Shown here piece after piece: positions 1 through 9,676 of a stretch of DNA of 64,000 bases (positions within the stretch are counted from its first letter, which is position 1; every line of letters starts with the position of its first letter). The notes below the pieces were generated by a model. The model was not told the DNA's origin, did not search any database, and saw only the letters and a list, made by a program, of their open reading frames with translations. The position numbers and the translations under genes were made by a program. Origin of the DNA: Corynebacterium striatum ATCC 6940 (GTDB taxonomy: Bacteria > Actinomycetota > Actinomycetes > Mycobacteriales > Mycobacteriaceae); the NCBI RefSeq assembly GCF_000159135.1, contig NZ_GG667520.1:272905-336904 (forward strand). The letters run 5' to 3'.

Positions 1-428
1 ACCGACTCCCGCGAAATGTCATCGATTCCGTGCAAGATGTGCTTGATGCCTCGTCCCAAGGTGGTGAGCATCTGCGCGTCGCTCATTCCGCCACCGGTCA
101 TGACCGCGTAGTCCAAGCGGACCTGCAAGCCATCGGAGTTTGAGTGGCAAAATGCCGCCGCCGAGTGGTTGGTGCGATTCCAATCATTGCAGGTCAGGAA
201 TATGCGGGTGAAGTCTTCGCCGCGGAAATTCGGATCCCAGTGGCCTTTGATAATGAAACTCGGCCCCACGTCGACTACGAATGCGAACAAAACGTCGTTA
301 ATCCACGCGTAGATGGACTGCGAAGAATCGGTTTGAAAGCGGTTTATCCCGAGCTTGCGCAGAATCTCCTCAATTCGTTCCACGTCGACCGGACGAACCG
401 TATCTGATTCCTCGTCCGTATGGTCCAT
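1..428 (-). CDS. YbjN-family protein, C-terminus cut by window edge
   Basis: Partial gene: 142 codons read from an ATG at 428 and run off the left edge. The protein starts MDHTDEESDTVRPVDVERIE and continues with a helix-strand pattern (ILRKLGINRF, then AWINDVLFAFVVD, then RIFLTCNDWNR) typical of YbjN/DUF1790 proteins, which resemble type III secretion chaperones in fold. Function is unknown in actinobacteria. It follows a second YbjN-like gene on the same strand and overlaps its 3' end by 59 bases, so the two are probably translationally coupled. No clear Shine-Dalgarno precedes the ATG. A GTG at codon 16 is another possible start. Confidence 0.6.
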   Translation of the reverse strand, partial: MDHTDEESDTVRPVDVERIEEILRKLGINRFQTDSSQSIYAWINDVLFAFVVDVGPSFIIKGHWDPNFRGEDFTRIFLTCNDWNRTNHSAAAFCHSNSDGLQVRLDYAVMTGGGMSDAQMLTTLGRGIKHILHGIDDISRES

Positions 429-915
429 CTCTAACGACGTAATCGACAGTGAGGGTGGTGCCTGCCGGAGGGAAGGCGTCGCCAAGCGCTTCTAAAAACA
501 GCTCCGAATTACGCAACGCCGGGGTCAAGGTAGCCTCTAGCTGTTCGGTGGTGGGGGAGTCTTGGACCACCAAGAACGTGTGGCCCCACACTGTCACTGC
601 GGTGGGGTCGTCATAGTCGAGCACTATGCGTGGGGAAATGCAGTCATGGTTCCAGTCGTTGGCGAATTCGCCTGCTGCGGAGACCTCCGCGAAGCTCAGG
701 TGGCCGCTCGGTGTCGTATAAAACCGCAACACCGGTTCGCCCTCCGGATCCATGCATACACGGGTCTCTCCCAGTACTGAATGGGGGAAAATGAGTAACT
801 CATCGCTGACGTGAATGCAATGGATGCCGTTGGTTGCCGCAATGCGTGCAACGCTCATGAGCAACAGCTCGCCCGGAGAAGGGCTCAGTTCGGTTTCCGG
901 ATCGAATTCGTCCAT
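370..915 (-). CDS. YbjN-family protein
   Basis: 181 aa, soluble, acidic. Features resembling YbjN domains are the N-terminal segment LLLMSVARIAATNGIHC, the central strand-rich stretch VLRFYTTPSGHLSF, and FANDWNHD, which matches the CNDWNR-type motif of the neighbouring gene. The pair therefore looks like an old tandem duplication. Both are transcribed away from hisD, from the shared 219-base gap at 916-1134. Family function is not established in corynebacteria; a chaperone or stability role is only inferred from fold. The C-terminal tail (GRGIRYGSSGRRGTN) is encoded in the overlap with the next gene and may be unstructured. Confidence 0.65.
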   Translation of the reverse strand: MDEFDPETELSPSPGELLLMSVARIAATNGIHCIHVSDELLIFPHSVLGETRVCMDPEGEPVLRFYTTPSGHLSFAEVSAAGEFANDWNHDCISPRIVLDYDDPTAVTVWGHTFLVVQDSPTTEQLEATLTPALRNSELFLEALGDAFPPAGTTLTVDYVVRDGPYGRGIRYGSSGRRGTN

Positions 916-1009
916 GCGCGAGCCCTGCCTTCCTTAATCTACGTACCGATGATGCGTGGATATGGTGCTGCTTAATTCTATTACCTAAACATGGCCCCGC
1001 GCTGCGAAT

Positions 1010-1039
1010 TTGGCGTTAGTATATTGGTTTGGCTATAGA
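1010..1039 (+). promoter_or_regulatory. Predicted sigma-A promoter of the histidine operon
   Basis: A -35 element TTGGCG (1010-1015) and a -10 element TATAGA (1034-1039) lie 18 bases apart. Transcription would start near 1046, giving a leader of about 90 bases before hisD. This is inferred from consensus match only. Confidence 0.5.
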
Positions 1040-1054
1040 AAAAGTCCAAGAAGT

Positions 1055-1076
1055 TGTGGCCTACAATGAGGCCACA
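1055..1076 (+). promoter_or_regulatory. Stem-loop in the hisD leader
   Basis: A perfect 8-bp stem TGTGGCCT / AGGCCACA closes a 6-base loop. The 3' arm can instead pair (GGCCA with TGGCC at about 1090-1094), so two structures are mutually exclusive. There is no run of His codons and no T-box consensus nearby. A regulatory role is inference. Confidence 0.35.
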
Positions 1077-1134
1077 GTGGTCCCCTAATTGGCCAGCGGA
1101 ATCTAGAAAACCAACCGAAAAGGAAGATTCAAGC

Positions 1135-3594
<2,460 letters not shown>

Positions 3595-3595
<1 letters not shown>

Positions 3596-4197
3596 TGGCA
3601 GATCGCATCGGTACCGCCGAACGCGTGACCTCAGAGTCCCGGATCCGAATCGAGATCAATCTCGATGGCTCCGGCAAATCAGACATCAGCACTGGGCTGC
3701 CGTTCTTTGACCACATGCTGGGTGCGTTTTGCACGCACGGCAGCTTCGACCTGAAAATTCACGCCCAAGGCGATATCGAGATCGACGCTCACCACACGGT
3801 CGAGGACACCGCGATTGTGCTGGGACGCGCTATTGCCGACGCCCTCGGTGACAAGGCCGGCATCCGCCGTTTCGGTTCCCAGTTGCTGCCGATGGACGAG
3901 ACCCTCGTCGAGGCTGTCATCGACATCTCTGGCCGCCCGTACTTTGTCATGAACGGCGAGCCGGAGAACATGCAGTGGCAGGTCATCGGTGGCCACTACG
4001 CCACCGTGATTAACCGCCACTTCTTCGAGACCTTGGCTACCCATTCCGCGACCACGCTGCACCTCAACGTGCGCTACGGACGCGACCCCCACCACATCAC
4101 CGAAGCGGAGTACAAGGCCGTGGCCCGCGCGCTGCGCCAGGCCGTGGAGTCTGACCCGCGCGTGAAGGGAATTCCTTCCACGAAGGGAGCGCTCTGA
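3595..4197 (+). CDS. hisB: Imidazoleglycerol-phosphate dehydratase
   Basis: 200 aa, the monofunctional form without an N-terminal HAD phosphatase domain. It dehydrates imidazole glycerol phosphate to imidazole acetol phosphate in a manganese-dependent reaction. Metal-binding histidine/glutamate motifs are intact: [41 protein letters not shown] and [14 protein letters not shown]. Because this HisB has no phosphatase domain, histidinol phosphate must be hydrolysed by another enzyme; impA in the same operon or a gene elsewhere could supply that step. Confidence 0.97.
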
Positions 4198-4211
4198 TTT
4201 CTGGCAACATC

Positions 4212-4370
4212 ATGATCCTGATCCTGTTCCTCGTGGCGGGTCTGCTCTTTGGCGGCGCATGGTCGGCGTACCAGCAGGGTTCTAAGTTCTTTACGCTTGT
4301 CGCAGCTGTTCTCGGGGCGGTCTCCGCAGCGGTGGCTTTAGCGTGGATGTTTGGGGTGACGGGGCAGTGA
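4212..4370 (+). CDS. Small membrane protein in the his operon
   Basis: 52 aa starting MILILFLVAGLLFGGAWSAY, with two predicted membrane helices (about residues 1-19 and 27-48) joined by a short polar turn QQGSK. It lies between hisB and the MFS gene, and its stop overlaps the MFS start (GTGA). No Shine-Dalgarno stands before the ATG at 4212. An in-frame CTG at 4194 overlaps the hisB stop and has AAGGGAG about 5 bases upstream, so a slightly longer form from a rare start is possible. A similar unannotated membrane ORF occupies this place in other corynebacterial his operons, as I recall. Function unknown; it may assist the adjacent transporter. Confidence 0.65.
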   Translation: MILILFLVAGLLFGGAWSAYQQGSKFFTLVAAVLGAVSAAVALAWMFGVTGQ

Positions 4371-5611
4371 GTCGCAAAGTACAGGCGTCTGTGTGGTCGG
4401 TGCCCGGATACGCAGCAACGATGGTGGCTGTGGCAGCGGCCTTTAGCGCGTGGTCGATCCTCTTGCCGGTAGTTCCGCTCGCGGTTCTTGAATCCGGCGG
4501 CTCGGCCACCCTCGCCGGCGCGTCCACGGGTGCCTTCATGGCTACGACGGTCATGACCCAGATCGCGACCCCGCGAATGCTGCGCAGCTTTGGTTATCGT
4601 CCGGTGATGGCTGCGTCCGCACTCCTGCTTGGCGTGCCCGCCTTCGGCCACCTCCTCGGTAACGAGGCCTGGGTGGTGCTGCTTTTCTCCGCGCTGCGCG
4701 GAATTGGCTTCGGCGCGCTGACTGTGGCCGAAAACGCGCTCATTGCGGAGATCACCCCGCCCCGCCTGCTCGGCAAGGCCACCGGCATGATCGGCGTATT
4801 CATCGGCTTCTCGCAGATGCTGTTCCTGCCCGCTGGTATCGCCATGGGGCAGGCGTGGGGATTCGGTACCGTCTACATCACTGCTGGAATTATCGGCATC
4901 GTGGGCTTTCTCATGTGCTTGCGGGTGCCGCGGCTGAAGGCGGCGCGGCCAAGCGCGGCGCCGCAGCAATACGCGGTGGCGCCGATGTGGAAACTCGTCG
5001 CCGTGCCAGCGCTCGCGTTGACCACCTTCTCCATGAGCTACGGCGTGGTGTCCACGTTCATCGCTCCGGCCGCCCGTGAACTGGACCCGGTGAAAGGCGC
5101 GGCCGTCGGCGGGCTCCTGCTGTCCGTCGTGGGTGCTGCAGCGATGGTGCTGCGCTACTTGGCGGGTGTGGTCGCTGATCGACTCGGCAGGCCCGGAACC
5201 CTCTATATTCCGGCGCAGGTCGCTGCGGCGCTGGGCGTGGGGCTTATCGCGCTGACGCTGGCACAGGGCTGGTCCCTGTGGCTGCTTGTGCTTGGCGCGG
5301 TGATTTATGGTGGTTCCTTCGGCATCGCGCAAAACGAGGCACTGCTGTCCATGTTTAACCGCGTGCCGCGCGAAAAGATTTCCGAGGCCTCCGCCGTGTG
5401 GAACATCTTCTACGACGCCGGCACCGGCCTAGGTTCCACCGTCTTGGGCGCCATCGTCGCAGGCTCCGGCTATAGCGGCGCCTTCGGGGTGGGCGCGGCG
5501 ATTATCGCGGGCGGACTGCTGCTCACTGTCACAGATATGGTGCTGGGCAAGACCCGCGTGAGCGAAACTCACGATATCCAAACACGGTTGAGAAGGTTGC
5601 GTAAGGTATAG
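4367..5611 (+). CDS. MFS transporter within the his operon
   Basis: 414 aa, about 12 membrane helices. It is a major facilitator with an MFS-type loop after the second helix and a second-half repeat near VLRYLAGVVADRLGRPGT, the family's loop 8-9 motif. The chosen start is GTG at 4367, overlapping the preceding stop; an ATG eight codons upstream would lie inside the previous gene. Placed inside the his operon it could export histidine, an intermediate or an analogue, but the substrate cannot be read from the sequence. hisH follows after 3 bases. Confidence 0.85.
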   Translation: MSRKVQASVWSVPGYAATMVAVAAAFSAWSILLPVVPLAVLESGGSATLAGASTGAFMATTVMTQIATPRMLRSFGYRPVMAASALLLGVPAFGHLLGNEAWVVLLFSALRGIGFGALTVAENALIAEITPPRLLGKATGMIGVFIGFSQMLFLPAGIAMGQAWGFGTVYITAGIIGIVGFLMCLRVPRLKAARPSAAPQQYAVAPMWKLVAVPALALTTFSMSYGVVSTFIAPAARELDPVKGAAVGGLLLSVVGAAAMVLRYLAGVVADRLGRPGTLYIPAQVAAALGVGLIALTLAQGWSLWLLVLGAVIYGGSFGIAQNEALLSMFNRVPREKISEASAVWNIFYDAGTGLGSTVLGAIVAGSGYSGAFGVGAAIIAGGLLLTVTDMVLGKTRVSETHDIQTRLRRLRKV

Positions 5612-5614
5612 CCC

Positions 5615-6250
5615 ATGACACGGAAGAATGTTGTTCTGCTGGACTACGGTGCAGGTAACCTGCGTTCCGCGCAGCGCGCGCTGGAGCACGCGGGGGCCGA
5701 GGTCACCGTGACTGCAGACCCAAAAGTTGCCGTGGAGGCAGACGGCCTCGTGGTGCCCGGAGTCGGCGCTTTCGCCGCCTGCATGGAAGGGCTGAAGAAG
5801 GCACAGGGTCCGCGCATCATCGGCCAGCGCCTGGCGGGCGGCCGGCCGGTACTAGGTATCTGCGTGGGAATGCAGGTGCTTTTCGACGCCGGTAACGAGC
5901 ATGGTATTGAAACCGCCGGCTGTGGCGAGTGGCCAGGCCGAATCGAGAAGCTGCAGGCAGACGTGCTGCCGCACATGGGCTGGAACGTCGTGGAGATTCC
6001 GGAGGGCTCCCAGATGTTCGCCGGTATTGACCCGCACGAACGCTTCTACTTCGTGCATTCTTATGGCGCGCGTTCGTGGGAGCTGAGCACCGAAATTACC
6101 GAGCCGCCCAAGGTTGCCTGGGCCGAGCACGGGGGCGACCGCTTCGTGGCCGCAGCAGAAAACGGCGCGTTGTGGGCTACCCAGTTTCATCCGGAGAAGT
6201 CCGGGGAAGTAGGGGCCCGTTTGTTACGCAACTGGATGAACACGCTTTAA
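5615..6250 (+). CDS. hisH: Imidazole glycerol phosphate synthase, glutaminase subunit
   Basis: 211 aa, class I glutamine amidotransferase. It releases ammonia from glutamine and channels it to HisF. The triad is complete: C83 in [11 protein letters not shown]192 and E194 in QFHPEKS. The N-terminus [13 protein letters not shown] is typical of HisH. It is separated from its partner hisF by hisA and impA, the usual actinobacterial order. The start ATG at 5615 is 3 bases after the transporter gene. Confidence 0.96.
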   Translation: MTRKNVVLLDYGAGNLRSAQRALEHAGAEVTVTADPKVAVEADGLVVPGVGAFAACMEGLKKAQGPRIIGQRLAGGRPVLGICVGMQVLFDAGNEHGIETAGCGEWPGRIEKLQADVLPHMGWNVVEIPEGSQMFAGIDPHERFYFVHSYGARSWELSTEITEPPKVAWAEHGGDRFVAAAENGALWATQFHPEKSGEVGARLLRNWMNTL

Positions 6251-6265
6251 ATAGGATTTGAAACT

Positions 6266-7048
6266 ATGAGCTTTACTTTGTTGCCCGCTGTCGACGTCGT
6301 CGATGGCCAAGCCGTCCGCCTAGATAAGGGCGAAGCCGGAACCGAGAAGTCCTATGGCGCACCCCGCGAAGCTGCGGAGAAGTGGCAGGCGCAGGGCGCG
6401 GAGTGGCTGCACTTCGTGGACCTGGACGCAGCGTTTAACCGCGGCTCTAACTACGAGCTGATGGCTGAGATTACCTCCTCGCTTGATATTCAGGTCGAGC
6501 TCACCGGCGGCATCCGTGACGACGAGTCGCTGGCCCGCGTGCTGGCTACCGGCGCACGCCGCGTCAACATCGGTACTGCGGCGCTGGAGAATCCGGAGTG
6601 GATCGAAAAGGTGTTGGCAGAGCACGGCGACAAGATAGCCGTTGACCTCGCCGTGCGTTTGGAGGATGGCGAATGGCGTACCCGCGGCAACGGCTGGGTG
6701 TCCGACGGTGGCGACCTCTGGGAGGTGCTCGAGCGCCTCGACGCTGCGGGCTGCACGCGCTTTGTGGTCACTGACGTGTCCAAGGACGGCACACTGGAAG
6801 GCCCTAACGTTCAGCTGCTGCGCGAGGTCGCCGCGGCTACCGACGCCAAGGTAACGGCGTCGGGCGGCATTTCTACCCTCGATGACCTCCGCGAGCTCGC
6901 ACTTTATGAGAACCAGGGCATCGACTCCGCGATTATCGGCAAGGCGCTCTACGAGGGTCGGTTTAGCCTCGAGGAAGCCTTGGCCGCCGTGGCCGAGGTG
7001 GAACCGCTGCCGGAAGAGGACTACATTGACCCCATCGAGGAGCGCTAA
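6266..7048 (+). CDS. hisA: Phosphoribosyl-formimino-AICAR-phosphate isomerase (HisA, apparently no longer PriA)
   Basis: 260 aa TIM barrel that isomerises ProFAR to PRFAR. Overall it resembles the actinobacterial bifunctional HisA/TrpF enzyme PriA ([10 protein letters not shown] loop, [30 protein letters not shown]). Two positions differ from PriA: Thr80 in ELTGGIRDD where PriA has Ser81, and Asn142 in [11 protein letters not shown] where PriA has Arg143. These are the substitutions I recall for the corynebacterial subHisA form that lost TrpF activity. A dedicated trpF is therefore expected elsewhere in the genome. Catalytic Asp in PAVDVVDG and Asp in [10 protein letters not shown] are present. 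Confidence 0.94.
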   Translation: MSFTLLPAVDVVDGQAVRLDKGEAGTEKSYGAPREAAEKWQAQGAEWLHFVDLDAAFNRGSNYELMAEITSSLDIQVELTGGIRDDESLARVLATGARRVNIGTAALENPEWIEKVLAEHGDKIAVDLAVRLEDGEWRTRGNGWVSDGGDLWEVLERLDAAGCTRFVVTDVSKDGTLEGPNVQLLREVAAATDAKVTASGGISTLDDLRELALYENQGIDSAIIGKALYEGRFSLEEALAAVAEVEPLPEEDYIDPIEER

Positions 7049-7051
7049 GCC

Positions 7052-7813
7052 ATGACCCAACCCCGTGAGCTGGTGGCCTTTGCCGAGGCGGCTGTTGACC
7101 AAGTAGAGGAGCTTTTCCGCTCCGGCTTAGGCGCGCCGCCTGCCCATTTTAAGGGCGAAGGCGACTTTGCCACCGAGGTAGACCTGCAGATTGAGCAACA
7201 ACTGCGCTTGCACCTCACGCAGCTCACGGGCATTGAGGTCTATGGCGAGGAATCCACGAGCTTCGGCGGTGATGATGCGGCAGAGTTTGGTTCCACCATG
7301 TGGGTCGTCGACCCCATCGACGGTACGGCCAACTACTCCGCGGGCAATCCGCTGTGCGGCATCTTGGTCAGCCTCATCCACGAGGGCGCGCCCGTCGTGG
7401 CGGTCGCGGACTTCCCGCTGCTGGGGCGCCGACTCGTGGCGGCCGACGGCATGCAGCTGCGCTCCATCGGCGGCCCCGCTACCGGCTTCGACGAGGCCCG
7501 CGGCCACGTCGGCTGCTCCTCGCACTTGCCTACGGACATCTTCCACGAGATCCGCGAGACCGGCCTGCGCCCGCGCATGACCGGTTCTGTGGGCGTGGAC
7601 TCCGCGTTTGTGGCCCAAGGAGTGTTTGACGGCGTGGTCAACTTCTCGCCGCACCCGTGGGACAACGCTGCGGGTGCCCTGCTCATCAAGGCAGCTGGTG
7701 GTATCGCCACCGATCCCGAAGGCAACGAGTGGACTCCGTCCTCCCGCGGCCTTGTGGCTGGCACCCCGCAGGTGCATGCCGCGCTCCTCGACATCGTGGC
7801 TCGCCACCGCTAG
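7052..7813 (+). CDS. impA: Inositol monophosphatase family protein
   Basis: 253 aa, magnesium-dependent phosphatase of the IMPase fold. Metal-site motifs: GEES near residue 66, VVDPIDGTANYSAGNP (DPIDGT) and the C-terminal HPWDNAAGALLIKAAGG. Actinobacterial his operons usually carry this gene, where it is called impA. Members hydrolyse inositol monophosphate, fructose bisphosphate or histidinol phosphate. Since hisB here lacks a phosphatase domain, histidinol-phosphate phosphatase activity is worth considering, but the usual actinobacterial HisN is encoded elsewhere. It starts 3 bases after hisA. Confidence 0.9.
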   Translation: MTQPRELVAFAEAAVDQVEELFRSGLGAPPAHFKGEGDFATEVDLQIEQQLRLHLTQLTGIEVYGEESTSFGGDDAAEFGSTMWVVDPIDGTANYSAGNPLCGILVSLIHEGAPVVAVADFPLLGRRLVAADGMQLRSIGGPATGFDEARGHVGCSSHLPTDIFHEIRETGLRPRMTGSVGVDSAFVAQGVFDGVVNFSPHPWDNAAGALLIKAAGGIATDPEGNEWTPSSRGLVAGTPQVHAALLDIVARHR

Positions 7814-7849
7814 CTTAACTTTCCAACCTTTATCTTTTAGGAGGACGCA

Positions 7850-8614
7850 ATGGCGCTGGCCGTGCGTGTTATTCCTTGTCTTGACGTAGACAATGGCCGC
7901 GTCGTCAAAGGCGTGAACTTCGAGAACCTGCGTGATGCAGGCGACCCAGTCGAGCTTGCGGCTCGCTACGACGAGCTCGGAGCAGACGAGCTGACCTTCC
8001 TCGATGTCTCCGCGTCGAAGGATGGGCGCGGAACGATGATCGACGTCGTCAAGCGCACTGCGGATCAGGTCTTCATCCCGCTGACCGTGGGCGGCGGTGT
8101 GCGCTCCGTGGGCGACGTGCGCGAGCTCCTGCGCGCCGGGGCGGATAAGGTTTCCGTGAATTCTTCCGCGATTGCGCGCCCGGAGTTGCTCCGCGAGCTT
8201 GCCGACGTCTTCGGTTCCCAATGCATCGTCCTTTCCGTCGACGCCCGCCGGTGTGCTGAGCAGCCTTCTGGCTTCGAGGTCACTACGCACGGCGGCACGA
8301 AGTCGGCGGGCATCGACGCCATCGAATGGGCTGTGCGCGGTGCGGAGCTGGGCGTGGGGGAGATCCTCCTCAACTCCATGGACGGCGACGGCACCAAAGC
8401 CGGCTTCGATATCGAGCTCATTGAAAAAGTGCGGGCGGCGGTGAACATCCCTGTGATTGCCTCCGGCGGGGCGGGCAAGGCGGAGCACTTCCCGCCGGCC
8501 GTAGCCGCGGGTGCCGACGCAGTACTGGCCGCCTCCATCTTCCACTTCGGTGAGGTCTCGATCGCGGAGGTCAAGGACGCGCTTGCCGAGGCCTCTTACG
8601 AGGTGCGCCAGTGA
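7850..8614 (+). CDS. hisF: Imidazole glycerol phosphate synthase, cyclase subunit
   Basis: 254 aa TIM barrel. With HisH it makes imidazole glycerol phosphate and AICAR from PRFAR and ammonia. The catalytic aspartates are in [15 protein letters not shown] (N-terminal) and [15 protein letters not shown] (C-terminal half); phosphate loops TVGGGVRS and [11 protein letters not shown] are present. The ribosome-binding site TAGGAGGA, 7 bases before the ATG at 7850, is the strongest in the operon. The stop overlaps the hisI start (GTGA). Confidence 0.97.
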   Translation: MALAVRVIPCLDVDNGRVVKGVNFENLRDAGDPVELAARYDELGADELTFLDVSASKDGRGTMIDVVKRTADQVFIPLTVGGGVRSVGDVRELLRAGADKVSVNSSAIARPELLRELADVFGSQCIVLSVDARRCAEQPSGFEVTTHGGTKSAGIDAIEWAVRGAELGVGEILLNSMDGDGTKAGFDIELIEKVRAAVNIPVIASGGAGKAEHFPPAVAAGADAVLAASIFHFGEVSIAEVKDALAEASYEVRQ

Positions 8615-8973
8615 GCAACCCCGCAGACTACGAACTCGACCCTGCCATCGCGGCGCTCCTCAAGCGCAACGAGGCAGGTCTGGTGCCCGCCATCGCGCAA
8701 TCCGAGCAGGGCGAGGTCCTCATGATGGCGTGGATGGATGACCACGCGCTGGCCCACACCCTGGCCACGCGTAAGGGCACGTATTATTCGCGCTCGCGCC
8801 AGTCCTACTGGATTAAGGGCGAGACTTCGGGGCATGCCCAACAGGTCCTCGGCGTCCGTCTGGATTGCGATGGCGACACCATCCTGATTACAGTTCGCCA
8901 AGAAGGCGCGGCTTGCCACACGGGGGACCGCACCTGCTTTGATTCTCGTGACCTTTTGGGAGGCGCTTTTTAG
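8611..8973 (+). CDS. hisI: Phosphoribosyl-AMP cyclohydrolase
   Basis: 120 aa, the stand-alone cyclohydrolase without the HisE pyrophosphohydrolase domain. It opens the adenine ring of phosphoribosyl-AMP. The metal ligands are in [14 protein letters not shown] (aspartates and Cys) and CHTGDRTCF (zinc cysteines); [13 protein letters not shown] matches the substrate site. GTG start overlapping the hisF stop. hisE/hisG must lie elsewhere. The next gene begins directly after its stop with no gap. Confidence 0.96.
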   Translation: MSNPADYELDPAIAALLKRNEAGLVPAIAQSEQGEVLMMAWMDDHALAHTLATRKGTYYSRSRQSYWIKGETSGHAQQVLGVRLDCDGDTILITVRQEGAACHTGDRTCFDSRDLLGGAF

Positions 8974-9606
8974 ATGGCACGCCGTATCGGCCCGCTCCTT
9001 ATCGCAGTTGGAGCAATCCTGTTGTGGCTTTCATCTCGCATGACCTGGGCCATCGCGTCAGTGGAGGACGATAAATCCGGCTTCAGCATCGTGGACATGA
9101 TCGGCTCCTTCTGGTCGCTGGAGCTTATCGCGTTGACCTTGGTGCTCCTCGTGGGCGCTGTCGCGGGTGCTGCGCTGCGTCGTACAGCCCGCCGCGTGGT
9201 GGCTGCCGTATGCGCCGTCGCGGCCGCCGCCGTGGCATGGAACCCAGTGTCGTTGCTGACCTACGGCGCGGACGCCGCCCGCGCCCAGGAACTCCTGCGC
9301 GCCGGCTCCTCCGACGAAAATGCCGTCAACGGCGCACACATCTCGGACTGGGCTATCGTGATTGGCACCGAGGTCTCCAAGGTCGGGCCGGTCATCGCGA
9401 TTATCGGCGCGGCAGTGGCCCTGTTTGGAGCGGTCCTCCTGGTGCGTAAGCCGGGCGTCGATAAGCCGCGCTCCACCAAGTACGAAACCCCCGCCGCCCG
9501 CCAGGAGATGATCGCCGAGGAACTGGAAACCACCACCGACTCCGGCCGCGTGATGTGGGACGCCCTCGACAATGACATTGATCCCACGGATGTAAAACGG
9601 GACTAG
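8974..9606 (+). CDS. Trp-region conserved membrane protein (TIGR02234-like)
   Basis: 210 aa with about four membrane helices: residues 7-24 (LLIAVGAILLWLSSRMTW), about 50-68, 71-92 and 133-151, then a charged cytoplasmic tail with a CDS-final segment ALDNDIDPTDVKRD. It matches the small membrane protein normally found between trpE and trpC in actinobacterial trp operons (Rv1610 type). Here trpE, trpB and trpA are absent and the gene is fused transcriptionally to hisI (zero spacing). Its function is unknown even in intact operons. I read it as one of two survivors of an ancestral trp operon. Confidence 0.8.
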   Translation: MARRIGPLLIAVGAILLWLSSRMTWAIASVEDDKSGFSIVDMIGSFWSLELIALTLVLLVGAVAGAALRRTARRVVAAVCAVAAAAVAWNPVSLLTYGADAARAQELLRAGSSDENAVNGAHISDWAIVIGTEVSKVGPVIAIIGAAVALFGAVLLVRKPGVDKPRSTKYETPAARQEMIAEELETTTDSGRVMWDALDNDIDPTDVKRD

Positions 9607-9607
9607 A

Positions 9608-9653
9608 TTTTAGATTCGAGGTGTTGACGCGATAGCCTAAGTGTGATCTAAAA
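9608..9653 (+). promoter_or_regulatory. Promoter and inverted-repeat operator of the trpC-like gene
   Basis: A -35 element TTGACG (9624-9629) and a -10 candidate TCTAAA (9647-9652) are 17 bases apart. A perfect 8-bp inverted repeat, TTTTAGAT (9608-9615) and ATCTAAAA (9646-9653), flanks the -35 and covers the -10. This looks like an operator for a dimeric repressor and would uncouple the downstream gene from the his operon. The regulator is unknown. Confidence 0.5.
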
Positions 9654-9676
9654 CGCCCTTATGGAGGGAGGTGCTG

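Noticed and set aside
40..407. Plus-strand frame near 144-407
   Set aside because: It lies opposite the partial YbjN gene, whose sequence has family-like motifs; the plus frame has none.
1040..1134. T-box riboswitch or histidine leader peptide before hisD
   Set aside because: The T-box consensus is absent, no run of His codons exists, and the leader from the predicted start is too short.
4097..5332. Minus-strand frame of about 410 codons opposite the MFS gene
   Set aside because: Composition is Arg/His/Gly-rich as expected for an antisense shadow, while the plus strand encodes a clear transporter.
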